Source: an uncultured Alphaproteobacteria bacterium
GTDB taxonomy: Bacteria; Pseudomonadota; Alphaproteobacteria; UBA7985; CAJQQZ01
Direction of reading: 5' to 3'
Assembly: GCA_905480575.1 (NCBI GenBank)
Contig: CAJQQZ010000010.1
Location: forward strand, 1-50,046
DNA length: 50,046 nt
Below, one piece after another: positions 19,058 to 27,771 of this stretch. The notes under the pieces are model-generated. The model was not told the origin of the DNA and ran no database searches. It saw only the letters and a program-made list of their open reading frames with translations. Position 1 is the first letter of the stretch, and each line of letters begins with the position of its first letter. The translations under genes and the position numbers were made by a program.

Positions 19058-19075
19058 CCTCTTTCCGCAAAGAGG
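19058..19075 (-). promoter_or_regulatory. Hairpin in the cmk-rpsA gap
   Basis: CCTCTTT at 19058-19064 pairs perfectly with AAAGAGG at 19069-19075 around the loop CCGC. It stands about 30 bases after the cmk stop and 108 before rpsA. On the minus strand it is followed by TCTTTGTG, a poor T-run, so it could be a weak cmk terminator or part of an rpsA leader. The evidence is only the stem. Confidence 0.4.
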
Positions 19076-19105
19076 CCGAATATAGTCTGGGGAGGATTTA
19101 GCGCC

Positions 19106-19741
19106 TTAGCACCGAAGATCCGCCACCAAGCCAAGCGCTTTTTCTAGCACAGCTTCAGCCGTTATCCCGGAGGTATCCAGAACAATAGCATCGTCAGCTG
19201 GTTTGCTAGGAGCGGCACTGCGACTTTGATCTCGCTGATCTCTTGCTTTCAGATCGGCTAAAATCTCGGCGTATATAGCGGCAACACCCTTATCAATCAA
19301 CTCTTTATGGCGACGACTCGCCCGCACGTCATCAGAGGCCGTAATATAGAGTTTGAGATCCGCATTTGGACAGATAACAGTGCCAATATCCCTGCCATCT
19401 AGTACGGCTCCCTTTGCCTCTCCCGGCGGAGTCTCTGCAAAGTTTCGTTGGAAATCCAACAAGGCCTGCCGCACCCTCGGATAAACAGCGATTTTTGAGG
19501 CCAATTGTCCGACTTCTTCTTCACGCAGATCATTGCGCTGTAAGTCTGTTGCACTTAGTTTTAGTGCAAGGCCCGTCACTTCTTCTTGGTTCTCTGGATC
19601 TAGCCCACTTTCGCGAACTAACGACGCCAATGCGCGATAGATCGATCCAGTGTCTAGATAGGCAAAACCGAAATGGTCGGCCAAACTGCGCGCCAAAGTC
19701 CCTTTGCCCGCAGCGGTCGGACCGTCGATCGCTATGATCAT
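19106..19741 (-). CDS. cmk: Cytidylate kinase
   Basis: Cmk phosphorylates CMP and dCMP to the diphosphates. It has 211 residues. The P-loop GPTAAGKGT is at 7-15, the CMP-binding segment reads [12 protein letters not shown] and the lid contains [14 protein letters not shown]. It overlaps the end of aroA by 4 bases (ATGA at 19738-19741) and precedes rpsA. The order aroA-cmk-rpsA-ihfB is widespread in proteobacteria. Confidence 0.97.
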   Translation of the reverse strand: MIIAIDGPTAAGKGTLARSLADHFGFAYLDTGSIYRALASLVRESGLDPENQEEVTGLALKLSATDLQRNDLREEEVGQLASKIAVYPRVRQALLDFQRNFAETPPGEAKGAVLDGRDIGTVICPNADLKLYITASDDVRASRRHKELIDKGVAAIYAEILADLKARDQRDQSRSAAPSKPADDAIVLDTSGITAEAVLEKALGLVADLRC

Positions 19742-21075
19742 CTAAGTGTCGCCCCTAGATTTGCCATCAAATCAAGGAAATTGGGGAAGGATGTTCTGAT
19801 CGGAGCAACATCGTCAATTGTCACTGGCGCTTTCGCCACTAACCCAAGGATCAAGAATGACATGGCCAAGCGATGATCGAGTTCGGTTTGTACAGTAGCG
19901 CCACCAGTAACGCTGCCCTCGCCGCCATGAACAACCAAATGTTCTTCGCCTTCTTCAACCTTCACACCGCTGGCTGCCAAACCACGCGCCATCGCGGCCA
20001 AACGGTCGCTTTCTTTGACCCGCAGCTCCGCCAAACCGTGCATGGTTGTTTTCCCTTGAGCAACGGAGGCCGCAACAGAGAGAATAGGATATTCATCGAT
20101 CATTGAAGGCGCGCGTCCAGGTGGCACTTCCACACCGCGCAGCTCTGCATGGCGAACGCGAACATCGGCCACCGGCTCACCGCCTTCTTCCCGCTCATTT
20201 ACGAACGTGAGGTCAGCGCCCATTTCTATCAATGTATCAAAAAGCCCAGTCCGCAGCGGGTTAAGGCCAACGCCTTTCACCAAGACATCTGAGCCAGGGC
20301 AGATTGTGGCGGCAACAACCGGGAAAGCCGCTGAACTAGGGTCGCCTGGGACAACGATGTTCGCTGCTTTCAACGTTGGCTGACCTTGTAAACGGACATG
20401 AAGATGTTTGTTATCTTGTTCTGCCTGCACATCTGCACCAAAGAAGCGCAGCATGCGTTCACTATGGTCGCGTGAGTGTTCTGTTTCCAACACTGTGGTT
20501 GTTCCTGGCGCCATAAGGCCAGCAAACAGTACCGCCGATTTTACCTGAGCAGAAGGTACAGGCAGCTCGTAGGTCTGTGGCATCGGCTTCTTGGCACCAA
20601 CCATGCCCATGGGTAAGCGATAACCATCTCTAGAAATGAAACGCGCACCCATGTTTTCCAGAGGCTTAGCAATTCTGCCCATGGGGCGTTTGCGAAGTGA
20701 GCCGTCACCGGTGAAGAAAACTGTCATCGGATAGCCTGCACAAATCCCCATAATGAGACGAACACCTGTTCCGGCATTACCCATGTCCAAAACTTGCTCA
20801 GGTTCTATTAGCCCACCGATCCCGCGGCCCCAGACATGCCAAAGCCCTTTGTCATCACGTTCAATTTCTGCGCCTAGAGCCCGCATCGCATTGGCTGTAC
20901 CAATGACGTCTTCGCCCTCAAGCATGCCGGACACGATGGTTTCGCCGATCGCCAAAGCACCGAGCATGAGGGAGCGGTGACTGATAGACTTGTCGCCTGG
21001 GATAGCGCATTCGCCGTTGAGAGGCTGCGCAAGGACGAAACTGCCTGGTTGCTGTGCAGCAGAACTTGAAGACAT
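19738..21075 (-). CDS. aroA: 3-phosphoshikimate 1-carboxyvinyltransferase (EPSP synthase)
   Basis: AroA transfers enolpyruvate from PEP to shikimate-3-phosphate in the common aromatic pathway. It has 445 residues as two inside-out alpha/beta domains. Visible motifs are the substrate-binding [12 protein letters not shown] (Lys29, Ser30, Arg34), the central [12 protein letters not shown] and the C-terminal [12 protein letters not shown]. In the PEP-site segment the reading is GNAGTG (glycine-alanine-glycine), where class I enzymes commonly read GNAGTA. A G at this place is seen in class II, glyphosate-tolerant enzymes, so class II is likely. The start is ATG at 21075. The gene begins the series running to rpsA. 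Confidence 0.96.
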   Translation of the reverse strand: MSSSSAAQQPGSFVLAQPLNGECAIPGDKSISHRSLMLGALAIGETIVSGMLEGEDVIGTANAMRALGAEIERDDKGLWHVWGRGIGGLIEPEQVLDMGNAGTGVRLIMGICAGYPMTVFFTGDGSLRKRPMGRIAKPLENMGARFISRDGYRLPMGMVGAKKPMPQTYELPVPSAQVKSAVLFAGLMAPGTTTVLETEHSRDHSERMLRFFGADVQAEQDNKHLHVRLQGQPTLKAANIVVPGDPSSAAFPVVAATICPGSDVLVKGVGLNPLRTGLFDTLIEMGADLTFVNEREEGGEPVADVRVRHAELRGVEVPPGRAPSMIDEYPILSVAASVAQGKTTMHGLAELRVKESDRLAAMARGLAASGVKVEEGEEHLVVHGGEGSVTGGATVQTELDHRLAMSFLILGLVAKAPVTIDDVAPIRTSFPNFLDLMANLGATLR

Positions 21076-21251
21076 AAAAGACTCTTAATTTGATGAAGAT
21101 CGTGGTGGCTGTTACCATAAGAGCCACCAACAGTGAAATCTTTAACGCAAATTCCCGCTTTTGAGAGACTGTCTATTGACAGCCTCGGTTTATCATGGCA
21201 CTTGCCGCGCAATTTTTCACGAAAATCGACTATTCAGTACGGAGAACGATC

Positions 21252-21581
21252 GTGGCTAAACCCGAGTGGGGTATTAAGCGTGTTTGCTATGGTTGCAGCA
21301 CGAAATTCTATGACCTTGAAAAAGAGGAAATCATCTGCCCATCTTGTGGTAATGTTTTTGATCCTGAAGCAGTGCACGGCAATCGCCGTGAGAAGCTAGC
21401 CGAAGAGACCAAAGCACCAGAAGCAAAAGCAAAAACAGAGTTGAAGGACGAAGACGATCTAGAGGTTGAAGTCGAAGATGTCGATATTGACACGAATGAC
21501 GATACGCTTTTGGTCGTAGACGACGACGCTGATGAGACCATAGCGGACGTTAAACCTTTTGACGATTCTGAAGAGGTATAA
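21252..21581 (+). CDS. FYDLN-acid (TIGR02300) family zinc-ribbon protein
   Basis: This 109-residue protein has an N-terminal domain with two cysteine pairs (CYGC and CPSCG) around the family signature KFYDLEKEE, then a long tail dominated by aspartate and glutamate. TIGR02300 proteins are known from alphaproteobacteria and have no assigned role. The cysteines suggest a zinc ribbon and the tail a nucleic-acid mimic or chaperone-like surface, but this is inference. I place the start at GTG 21252, with GGAG at 21241-21244 and the family N-terminus AKPEWGIKR. The frame is open 19 codons further upstream. It is followed by a tRNA-Ala gene, a neighbour I recall from other alphaproteobacteria. Confidence 0.9.
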   Translation: MAKPEWGIKRVCYGCSTKFYDLEKEEIICPSCGNVFDPEAVHGNRREKLAEETKAPEAKAKTELKDEDDLEVEVEDVDIDTNDDTLLVVDDDADETIADVKPFDDSEEV

Positions 21582-21679
21582 TTCACCTCTGAAAAACATC
21601 AAAAAAGGCTTGTAAAAGCCGGTAATCTTTCTAGATTGCCAACACGATTCATCTGAACGCTTCAGGGCGCTCAAGAGAT

Positions 21680-21755
<76 letters not shown>

Positions 21756-21761
21756 AACAAG

Positions 21762-21804
21762 AAAAGGCCGCTTTGAAGCAATTCTCAGCGGCCTTTTTTC
21801 TTTT
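21762..21804 (+). terminator. Rho-independent terminator after tRNA-Ala
   Basis: An 11-bp stem (AAAAGGCCGCT at 21762-21772 with its complement at 21787-21797) closes a 14-base loop and runs into TTTTTTCTTTT. Confidence 0.9.
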
Positions 21805-21872
21805 CTCTTTCCATTGTTTAAATCTGCTGTCATCTTCCGCTTGAATGTTCGTTTTTGCGTGGGTGCCTGGCT

Positions 21873-22976
21873 GTGCTGAAAATCAAAAAGATCGAGACTT
21901 TTGCCAACGAGTTTGTTGGTTTTGTCCGCGTTACTGCAGAGGACGGTTCTCTCGGCTGGGGGCAGGTTTCGACCTACAATTCTGACCTCACCGTCCAAGT
22001 ACTGCATCGCCAGATCGCACCTTGGGCTTTGGGGCATGATCTCTTTGATCTTGATGACTTGCTGGATATTATCACTGAACGTGAGCACAAGTACCCGGGC
22101 TCATATCTTCGCCGTGCCATGGCAGGTCTCGACACTGCGATTTGGGATCTCAAGGGCAAGCGAGAGGGCAAACCCGTTTGCTCCTTGATCGGTGGGTCTC
22201 CTGGCCCGCTGCGCGCCTATGCTTCTTCTATGAAAAGGGACATCACGCCTCAAGACGAGGCCGAACGGCTAGTGAAGCTCAGAGACGAATTCGGCTTTGA
22301 CGCCTTCAAATGGCGCGTCGGTTCCGAATGTGGCCGTGATCAAGATGAATGGCCAGGACGTACGGAGGAGATAGTCCCGACCGTGTCAAAGGCCTTAGGC
22401 GACGGCATAGCCAAATTGGTTGATGCCAATTCCTGTTACTCGCCAGCACGCGCCATCGAAGTAGGTAAGCTTTTGCAAGATAACGGAATTTCCCACTTTG
22501 AAGAACCCTGCCCTTACTGGGAATTGGAACAAACCAAACAAGTCACCGATTCCCTAGAGATCGACGTAACTGGCGGTGAGCAAGATTGTGACATCCCGAC
22601 CTGGCGGCGTATGATCGACATGCATGCAGTTGACATAATCCAGCCTGACATTCTCTATCTTGGTGGCATCAACCGAACCCTCAGGGTTGCAAAAATGGGG
22701 GAAGAAGCGGGTTTTCCCTGCACGCCCCACTGTGCCAACCTTTCGTTAGTGACCCTGTTCACCATGCATTTGCTGCGCGCCATTCCAAATGCGGGGAAGT
22801 ACTTGGAGTTCGCCATCGAGGGAGCCGACTACTATCCTTGGCAACAAGAACTCTTCGTCAAATCACCTTTCGACATCATCGACGGCAAAGCGACCGTTAC
22901 TGATGAGCCCGGTTGGGGCGTTGAAATCAGACCCGAGTGGCTTGCCACATCCACCTATCAGTTAAGCGAAATCTAA
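21873..22976 (+). CDS. Enolase-superfamily protein of the mandelate racemase/muconate lactonizing group
   Basis: This 367-residue enzyme has an N-terminal capping domain and a barrel with metal ligands Asp184 (VDAN), Glu210 (FEEP) and Glu236 (GGEQ), plus a His286-Asp259 pair (TPHC, QPDI) as candidate base. Family members abstract a proton next to a carboxylate, giving dehydratases, epimerases or racemases. The usual Lys-x-Lys on strand two reads Lys146-Trp-Arg148 (FKWRVG), so the second lysine is replaced. GTG 21873 is the preferred start, since the longer frame from TTG 21855 adds a non-family tail, but no good ribosome site is seen. It lies 4 bases before the aruI-like gene, so its substrate may be linked to arginine breakdown. 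That is inference. Confidence 0.9.
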   Translation: MLKIKKIETFANEFVGFVRVTAEDGSLGWGQVSTYNSDLTVQVLHRQIAPWALGHDLFDLDDLLDIITEREHKYPGSYLRRAMAGLDTAIWDLKGKREGKPVCSLIGGSPGPLRAYASSMKRDITPQDEAERLVKLRDEFGFDAFKWRVGSECGRDQDEWPGRTEEIVPTVSKALGDGIAKLVDANSCYSPARAIEVGKLLQDNGISHFEEPCPYWELEQTKQVTDSLEIDVTGGEQDCDIPTWRRMIDMHAVDIIQPDILYLGGINRTLRVAKMGEEAGFPCTPHCANLSLVTLFTMHLLRAIPNAGKYLEFAIEGADYYPWQQELFVKSPFDIIDGKATVTDEPGWGVEIRPEWLATSTYQLSEI

Positions 22977-22980
22977 TCAT

Positions 22981-24573
22981 ATGACTCTTTCATGCGGAAT
23001 GGCGCTAGTACGCCTACTCGAAAAATACGACGTCGATACTGTTTTTGGCATCCCAGGTGTTCACACCTTGAGCCTTTACAAGGGCTTGGAAGGCCGCCCG
23101 ATCCGCCACATTAGTCCGAAGAACGAGCAGGGTGCCGGTTTCATGGCCGATGGCTATGCACGTGCAACAGGCAAACCTGGTGTTGCCTTTCTCATTACTG
23201 GGCCAGGTGTGACGAATGCCACGACCCCAATGGGGCAAGCTTTTTCTGATTCCATTCCAATGCTGGTCATTTCAAGCACCAACTCACGCGCGTCGCTCGG
23301 GCGTGGCGAAGGCCAACTGCACGAAATCACCGACCAGCGCGCGGTTACCGCACCACTGACGGCCTTCAGCGAAACAGTTTTTGAACCGGAGCAAATTCCA
23401 GGCTTGCTTGCCAAGGCTTTCGATGTGTTCAATTCACAAAGACCTCGTCCCGTTCACATTGAAATCCCCATCGACGTGCTGGACATTCCGGTTGATGAGG
23501 AGTGGGAAACGGTCGCCTCCAGAGGAAAGCCCGAGCCTGATCAAGGATTAATTGAGCAAGCCGCAGCCCGAATTTTGGCGAGCAAACGTCCGCTCATCTA
23601 CGCCGGGGGCGGTGTACGTCACGCTGGTCAAGAACTCCAAGAATTGATGGAAAAAGGTCAGATGCCGTTAGTGACAACAGTCGCGGGCAAAGGCGTGGTT
23701 TCTGAAGACCATCCCTTGTCACTCGGTTCCGGTCTGACAGAAACGGCCATTCACGAGCGCATTTCACAATCTGATCTCGTTTTGGTCTTAGGTTCAGAGA
23801 TGGCAGAGACAGACACTTGGGTGCCAAAACTTGATATTCCAGGCAATATCATCCGCGTCGACATTGACCCGCAAGAGCTCCACGGCAACTACCCGGCTGC
23901 TCTCGCCATTAAATCCGATGGCCAAAAAGCAATTGCCGCTCTGTCAAAAGCTCTTGGTAACGGGCGTGCCAAGGACGAAACACTCGTTGACGAAGTTCAT
24001 GCAATCCGTTCCTCTTCTATGGCTCTACGCTCAGAGCTCAGTCAAAAACACGACCGTTTGGTGGCGACCATGCAGGAGGTTTTGCCGGTTGATGCTATGG
24101 TCATGACAGACATGACTCAGATTGCCTACAGCGGCGCCTACACTTTCCATTCTGCACTACCTGATACTTGGTTGCATCCAATGGGCTTTGGAACACTTGG
24201 TTACGCCGTACCAGCAGCAATCGGCGCCAAAATCGGCCGACCGGACAAGCCAGTTATTGCGCTCGTTGGGGACGGTGGATTGCTCTACACACCACAGGAA
24301 ATGGCCTGCGCCAACGAAATCGACCTGCCTGTCATCATTGTCTTGTGGGATAATGACCGCCTAGGAGAGATCTACGACGGTATGGTGCGAAATGGACAGG
24401 AACCGATTGGTGTTAGCCCGAAGAACCCAGACTATGTCATGCTGGCGAGGGCCTTCGGCTTCAACACAACGGAAGCCAAAACACGCACTGAATTCGCGGA
24501 ACAACTGAAAGCAGCCCTCAGCCACAACGGCCCTTCCTTCATCCGCCTCCACCAAAGTAACGAATACGCCTGA
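22981..24573 (+). CDS. aruI: Thiamine-diphosphate decarboxylase, 5-guanidino-2-oxopentanoate decarboxylase (AruI) type
   Basis: This 530-residue three-domain enzyme of the acetolactate-synthase superfamily carries the ThDP-activating Glu49 (KNEQGAGFMADGYA) and the cofactor motif GDG at 430-432 ending in Asn458. It resembles Pseudomonas AruI as I recall it: FGIPGVHT, SIPMLVISS and RPRPVHIEIP. AruI decarboxylates the 2-oxo acid made from arginine, giving 4-guanidinobutyraldehyde. An AruH-type transaminase lies 2 kb away on the other strand, which strengthens the call over a plain acetolactate synthase. It starts 4 bases after the enolase-family gene and shares TGATG with the next gene. No guanidinobutyraldehyde dehydrogenase or guanidinobutyrase gene is in the window. 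Confidence 0.85.
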   Translation: MTLSCGMALVRLLEKYDVDTVFGIPGVHTLSLYKGLEGRPIRHISPKNEQGAGFMADGYARATGKPGVAFLITGPGVTNATTPMGQAFSDSIPMLVISSTNSRASLGRGEGQLHEITDQRAVTAPLTAFSETVFEPEQIPGLLAKAFDVFNSQRPRPVHIEIPIDVLDIPVDEEWETVASRGKPEPDQGLIEQAAARILASKRPLIYAGGGVRHAGQELQELMEKGQMPLVTTVAGKGVVSEDHPLSLGSGLTETAIHERISQSDLVLVLGSEMAETDTWVPKLDIPGNIIRVDIDPQELHGNYPAALAIKSDGQKAIAALSKALGNGRAKDETLVDEVHAIRSSSMALRSELSQKHDRLVATMQEVLPVDAMVMTDMTQIAYSGAYTFHSALPDTWLHPMGFGTLGYAVPAAIGAKIGRPDKPVIALVGDGGLLYTPQEMACANEIDLPVIIVLWDNDRLGEIYDGMVRNGQEPIGVSPKNPDYVMLARAFGFNTTEAKTRTEFAEQLKAALSHNGPSFIRLHQSNEYA

Positions 24574-25046
24574 TGGGAAGTAGCCTGAACCGCGTCAAGC
24601 AAGCCGCTGCTGATCTTGATCTTGACATCGAGATCATCGAGATGCCCGACTCAACGAGGACGGCCGTTGAGGCAGCGGAAGCTTGCAATTGTGAAGTAGG
24701 TCAGATCGTTAAGTCGTTGGTGTTTTCCAACAAAACCCAAGACACGTTGTTTCTTTTTCTCGTGGCGGGCAACAACCAAGTCGACATGGTGAAAGCAGCC
24801 ACAGTGGCGGGGCAATTGCTGGAAAGAGCCGACCCCACAGTTGTGCGAAAAGAAACCGGGTTTGCCATTGGTGGTGTATCACCGCTCGGGCACAAGAAGC
24901 CGATTGCCACATTCGCAGATCAAGACCTACTTTCACATTCGCTAATCTGGGCGGCCGCCGGTTCCCCAAAAGGAGTTTTTTCAAGCGACCCCAGAGTACT
25001 TTTGGAGAAGTCCCAAGCCAAAGTTTGTGATCTAAAACTGCCGTAG
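24573..25046 (+). CDS. YbaK/ProX-domain aminoacyl-tRNA deacylase-like protein
   Basis: The 157-residue protein matches the YbaK/EbsC fold, which removes wrongly attached amino acids from tRNA, typically tRNA-Pro. Seen are the conserved lysine in GQIVKSLVFSN (Lys47) and the loop GGVSPLGH at 100-107. The exact substrate cannot be read. Its ATG overlaps the TGA of the upstream decarboxylase by one base (TGATG), and its last 15 bases overlap the end of the opposing aminotransferase gene. The tight coupling to catabolic genes is unusual for a quality-control enzyme. Confidence 0.88.
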   Translation: MGSSLNRVKQAAADLDLDIEIIEMPDSTRTAVEAAEACNCEVGQIVKSLVFSNKTQDTLFLFLVAGNNQVDMVKAATVAGQLLERADPTVVRKETGFAIGGVSPLGHKKPIATFADQDLLSHSLIWAAAGSPKGVFSSDPRVLLEKSQAKVCDLKLP

Positions 25047-26204
25047 GAAAGTTTGCATCCGCGCCATGGCCTCTTCGAGTTTGTCTTCTGGAGCACCAAC
25101 GGAGAACCTGATGTGTCCTTCGGCACTTGGCCCAAAGCCATCGCCCGGCATCAAAGCGACCCCTGCTTCGCGCAATAACCGCAAACAAAAATCAGTAGCC
25201 GACAATCCGGTTTGGCGGATATCCGCCATGATAAACATCCCCGCTTCTGGTTTGATGGGGCGGCAGAGCTCAAATTCCGACAAACCGTCGCAAACAATAT
25301 CGCGCCGTCTTTGGTAGCGTTCTTTCAAACCGTCGACGCCATGGGGATATTCCGTCAGTGCCGTTGCTGCCGCATCTTGAATGAAGGTTGGCAAGCCAAA
25401 CAGCATGCAGGAACAAAGTTCCCGGACAGCTTTCAACACATTTGGTGGACCAACGATCCAGCCCATGCGCCATCCCGTCATCATATGCCCTTTAGAAAGT
25501 GATCCAAGTGTGATGGAACGATCTGCAATGTCTGAGAAAGAACTAGGTGAAACATGTTCGCCCTCATAAACCATGGTCGCATAGACCTCGTCACTCACAA
25601 GCCAGATATCATACTTTTTGCAAAGGTCAGCCAGAGCACGCAGCCTAACCGCTTGGTAGACCGCTCCCGTCGGATTGTTTGGCGTGTTGATTAAAATCGC
25701 TCGGGTCTTGGGCGTAATGGCCTTCTCAATACCCTCGACATTGAGTCGGAAATTTTCCTCAGACAAACAAGGCACCACAACCATTTTGGCACCCGTCGAT
25801 TGGATGACCGGGAAATAGATCGTGTACATGGGATCAAGACAGATAACTTCATCATCTTCATCCACCAATGACATAAGCGAGGCAAAAAGAGCGCATTGCC
25901 CACCGGACACCGCGACACAATTCTCGAACGTCACGGGTTGCTTACATGTCAATTGGTGATGATTGGCTATAGCCTCTCGCAGAGCCTGTGTCCCAATTTC
26001 ACTAGCATAATGATGACGCCCGTTTCGTAGAGCCGCGACAGCTGAGTCAACTATGGAGTCAGGTGTTGGCAAATCATGCTCTCCTATACCCAGTTGGATG
26101 ATGTCCTTGCCCTCTTTTTCGAGGCGCAGCGCTTCGTAATAAACGGCCCAACTGTCCGTTCCGCCACCGCTAAGTAAGCGCTTTGCTAAATTTGAGAGTT
26201 CCAT
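25032..26204 (-). CDS. aruH: Class I/II aminotransferase, arginine:pyruvate transaminase (AruH) type
   Basis: This 390-residue PLP fold-type I enzyme has the cofactor lysine at Lys238 (SLSKGHMMTGWRMGW), NNPTG at 176-180 and SDEVY at 204-208. Blocks such as GGQCALFASL, LPTFIQDAA, GMFIMADIRQTGLS and FGPSAEGHIR match Pseudomonas AruH from memory, which converts arginine and pyruvate to 2-oxo-5-guanidinovalerate and alanine. The AruI-type gene facing it supports this. The start is ATG 26204 with AGGCGG about eight bases before it. The frame is open 23 codons upstream but that extension is not family-like. Other class I aminotransferase substrates remain possible. Confidence 0.85.
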   Translation of the reverse strand: MELSNLAKRLLSGGGTDSWAVYYEALRLEKEGKDIIQLGIGEHDLPTPDSIVDSAVAALRNGRHHYASEIGTQALREAIANHHQLTCKQPVTFENCVAVSGGQCALFASLMSLVDEDDEVICLDPMYTIYFPVIQSTGAKMVVVPCLSEENFRLNVEGIEKAITPKTRAILINTPNNPTGAVYQAVRLRALADLCKKYDIWLVSDEVYATMVYEGEHVSPSSFSDIADRSITLGSLSKGHMMTGWRMGWIVGPPNVLKAVRELCSCMLFGLPTFIQDAAATALTEYPHGVDGLKERYQRRRDIVCDGLSEFELCRPIKPEAGMFIMADIRQTGLSATDFCLRLLREAGVALMPGDGFGPSAEGHIRFSVGAPEDKLEEAMARMQTFLRQF

Positions 26205-26387
26205 GGTCCGCCTATCTTGTTCACTACTGACTCTAATCAATGGATCAAACAAAAGCAATAACCGCGAATTCACCCATGGTCGTCAAATTGATAGAACCCG
26301 AACAATCTTCTTGTTGTTTTCTGAAATAATAGGATAAAAGGCACAAACGGGGCATCAAATTAAAACAGACGAATACAGGGTAAGCGC

Positions 26388-27771
26388 TTGAATCTAAACA
26401 GAAGAAGCTTTCTGGGCTCGCTTGCAGCGGTGGGCGGTTTAGCAAGTTTACCCACGTCAATTGCAGAGGCGTCTTCCTATGACCGTTCTTATCTTACTGG
26501 CGTAATCTCCCCCCAGAATATGAACCCGGTCTTTGAATGGACCGACATTATGCTGCGTGCCATTCGCGACCGTGAAATTACACCACCTATGGGCTTCACG
26601 TATTATTGCGATGGGACACGTTGCTGGCTTCTCAGCCGTAAATGGTGTGCACGGCAAATACGCAGATACTTATGGTTTTGGCAATGCTCCCGCTGGCACG
26701 AATGCACTGGCGGCATATCACACGGCGATGGATATAGCGCTCAGCGAAGCTTTCCAGGTGTCATTCTACGCAGAAAGACGTCGACTGCTAGCCCGTTTAT
26801 CAAACAGCGAGAACAAAACGCTCGGCATCGAATGGGGTAAACGGGTTGGCCAAAGAATGGTCCAAATGAGAGCTAAAGACGGCTCCGACCCCACAAAAGT
26901 TAACTATTACACTGGCTCCTATCGCCCGACAAATCACATCGGATCTTGGGAACCTACCCTCCCTAATTTCACCGCTGGCACTGGCCCTCAAGTTCCTTCA
27001 TATCACCGCCCCCTTTTCCCCAGCATGGGGGATATCGACCCTTGGATAATGGGTGACAAAAAGCTGTTCCGCGCCCCTGCCTTTTGGGACTTTCGCAGCA
27101 AATCCTTTGCTGACGAGTATGCAGAAGTTAAAGAATTAGGCTCAGCGCACAGCCGAACCAGAACAGCGGATCAAACGGAAATTGCCCTGTTTTGGGAAGA
27201 TGGTCCCAGAGGCGCTACACCACCTGGCCATTGGTTGATTATTGCCATGCAGCTTTGCCAGGGTCGGTTCTCCATTTATGAATTGGCCCGCATTATGGCG
27301 CTTGCCTCTATCGCACAAGCGGACGCGGCGATCACTGCATGGGATTCAAAATATCACTACGATATCCTAAGACCTGAAACGGCAATTCGTTACCGCGCCC
27401 ACAAGCTTGGCAATCGCGATCCTCGTGTGAAAGGCCAGACTGGTTGGACGTCGCTGATCAACACCCCTCCATTCCCAGCTTACACGTCAGGGCACTCCTG
27501 CTTTTCAGGGGCTGGGGCCAGGGCCATAGCTTTGGCCTTGGGTACTGACAGAGTTAAGTTCACGCGCTTCCCAACAGATTTGGTCAATTGGCCTCAATTG
27601 TGCGGGGTCACCCGCAATTTCTCTTCTATCTGGCAAGCGGCTGAAGAAAACGGCCAAAGCCGAATTTATGGCGGCGTTCACTGGCAAATTGACAACCGGA
27701 TCGCGCTCTATGTCGGCTCCAAGCTCGCGGACCATGCCTTCGCTAATGCTTTCCAAAGGAGGTTCGGATGA
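26388..27771 (+). pseudogene. Vanadium-haloperoxidase/PAP2-like exported protein, split by an apparent frameshift
   Basis: The first frame (TTG at 26388) encodes a Tat signal (NRRSFLGSLAAVGGLAS) and the family N-terminus up to DREITPPM. The rest continues in another frame from ASRIIAMGHVAGFSAVNG. Removing one G from GGG at 26591-26593 joins both into one protein of about 460 residues. The downstream part keeps all vanadate/phosphate-binding motifs: K-x6-RP (KYHYDILRP), TSGHS and the R-x3-GVH segment RIYGGVHWQID. It could be a haloperoxidase or a class A acid phosphatase. It ends in an ATGA overlap with the barrel gene. Whether the shift is a sequencing error, a real mutation or recoding cannot be told here. 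Confidence 0.8.

Noticed and set aside
26533-26590. Independent start for the second haloperoxidase frame at 26533
   Set aside because: The reading there (NGPTLCCVPFATVKL) is not family-like and would lack the signal peptide; the first frame carries the true N-terminus up to 26591.
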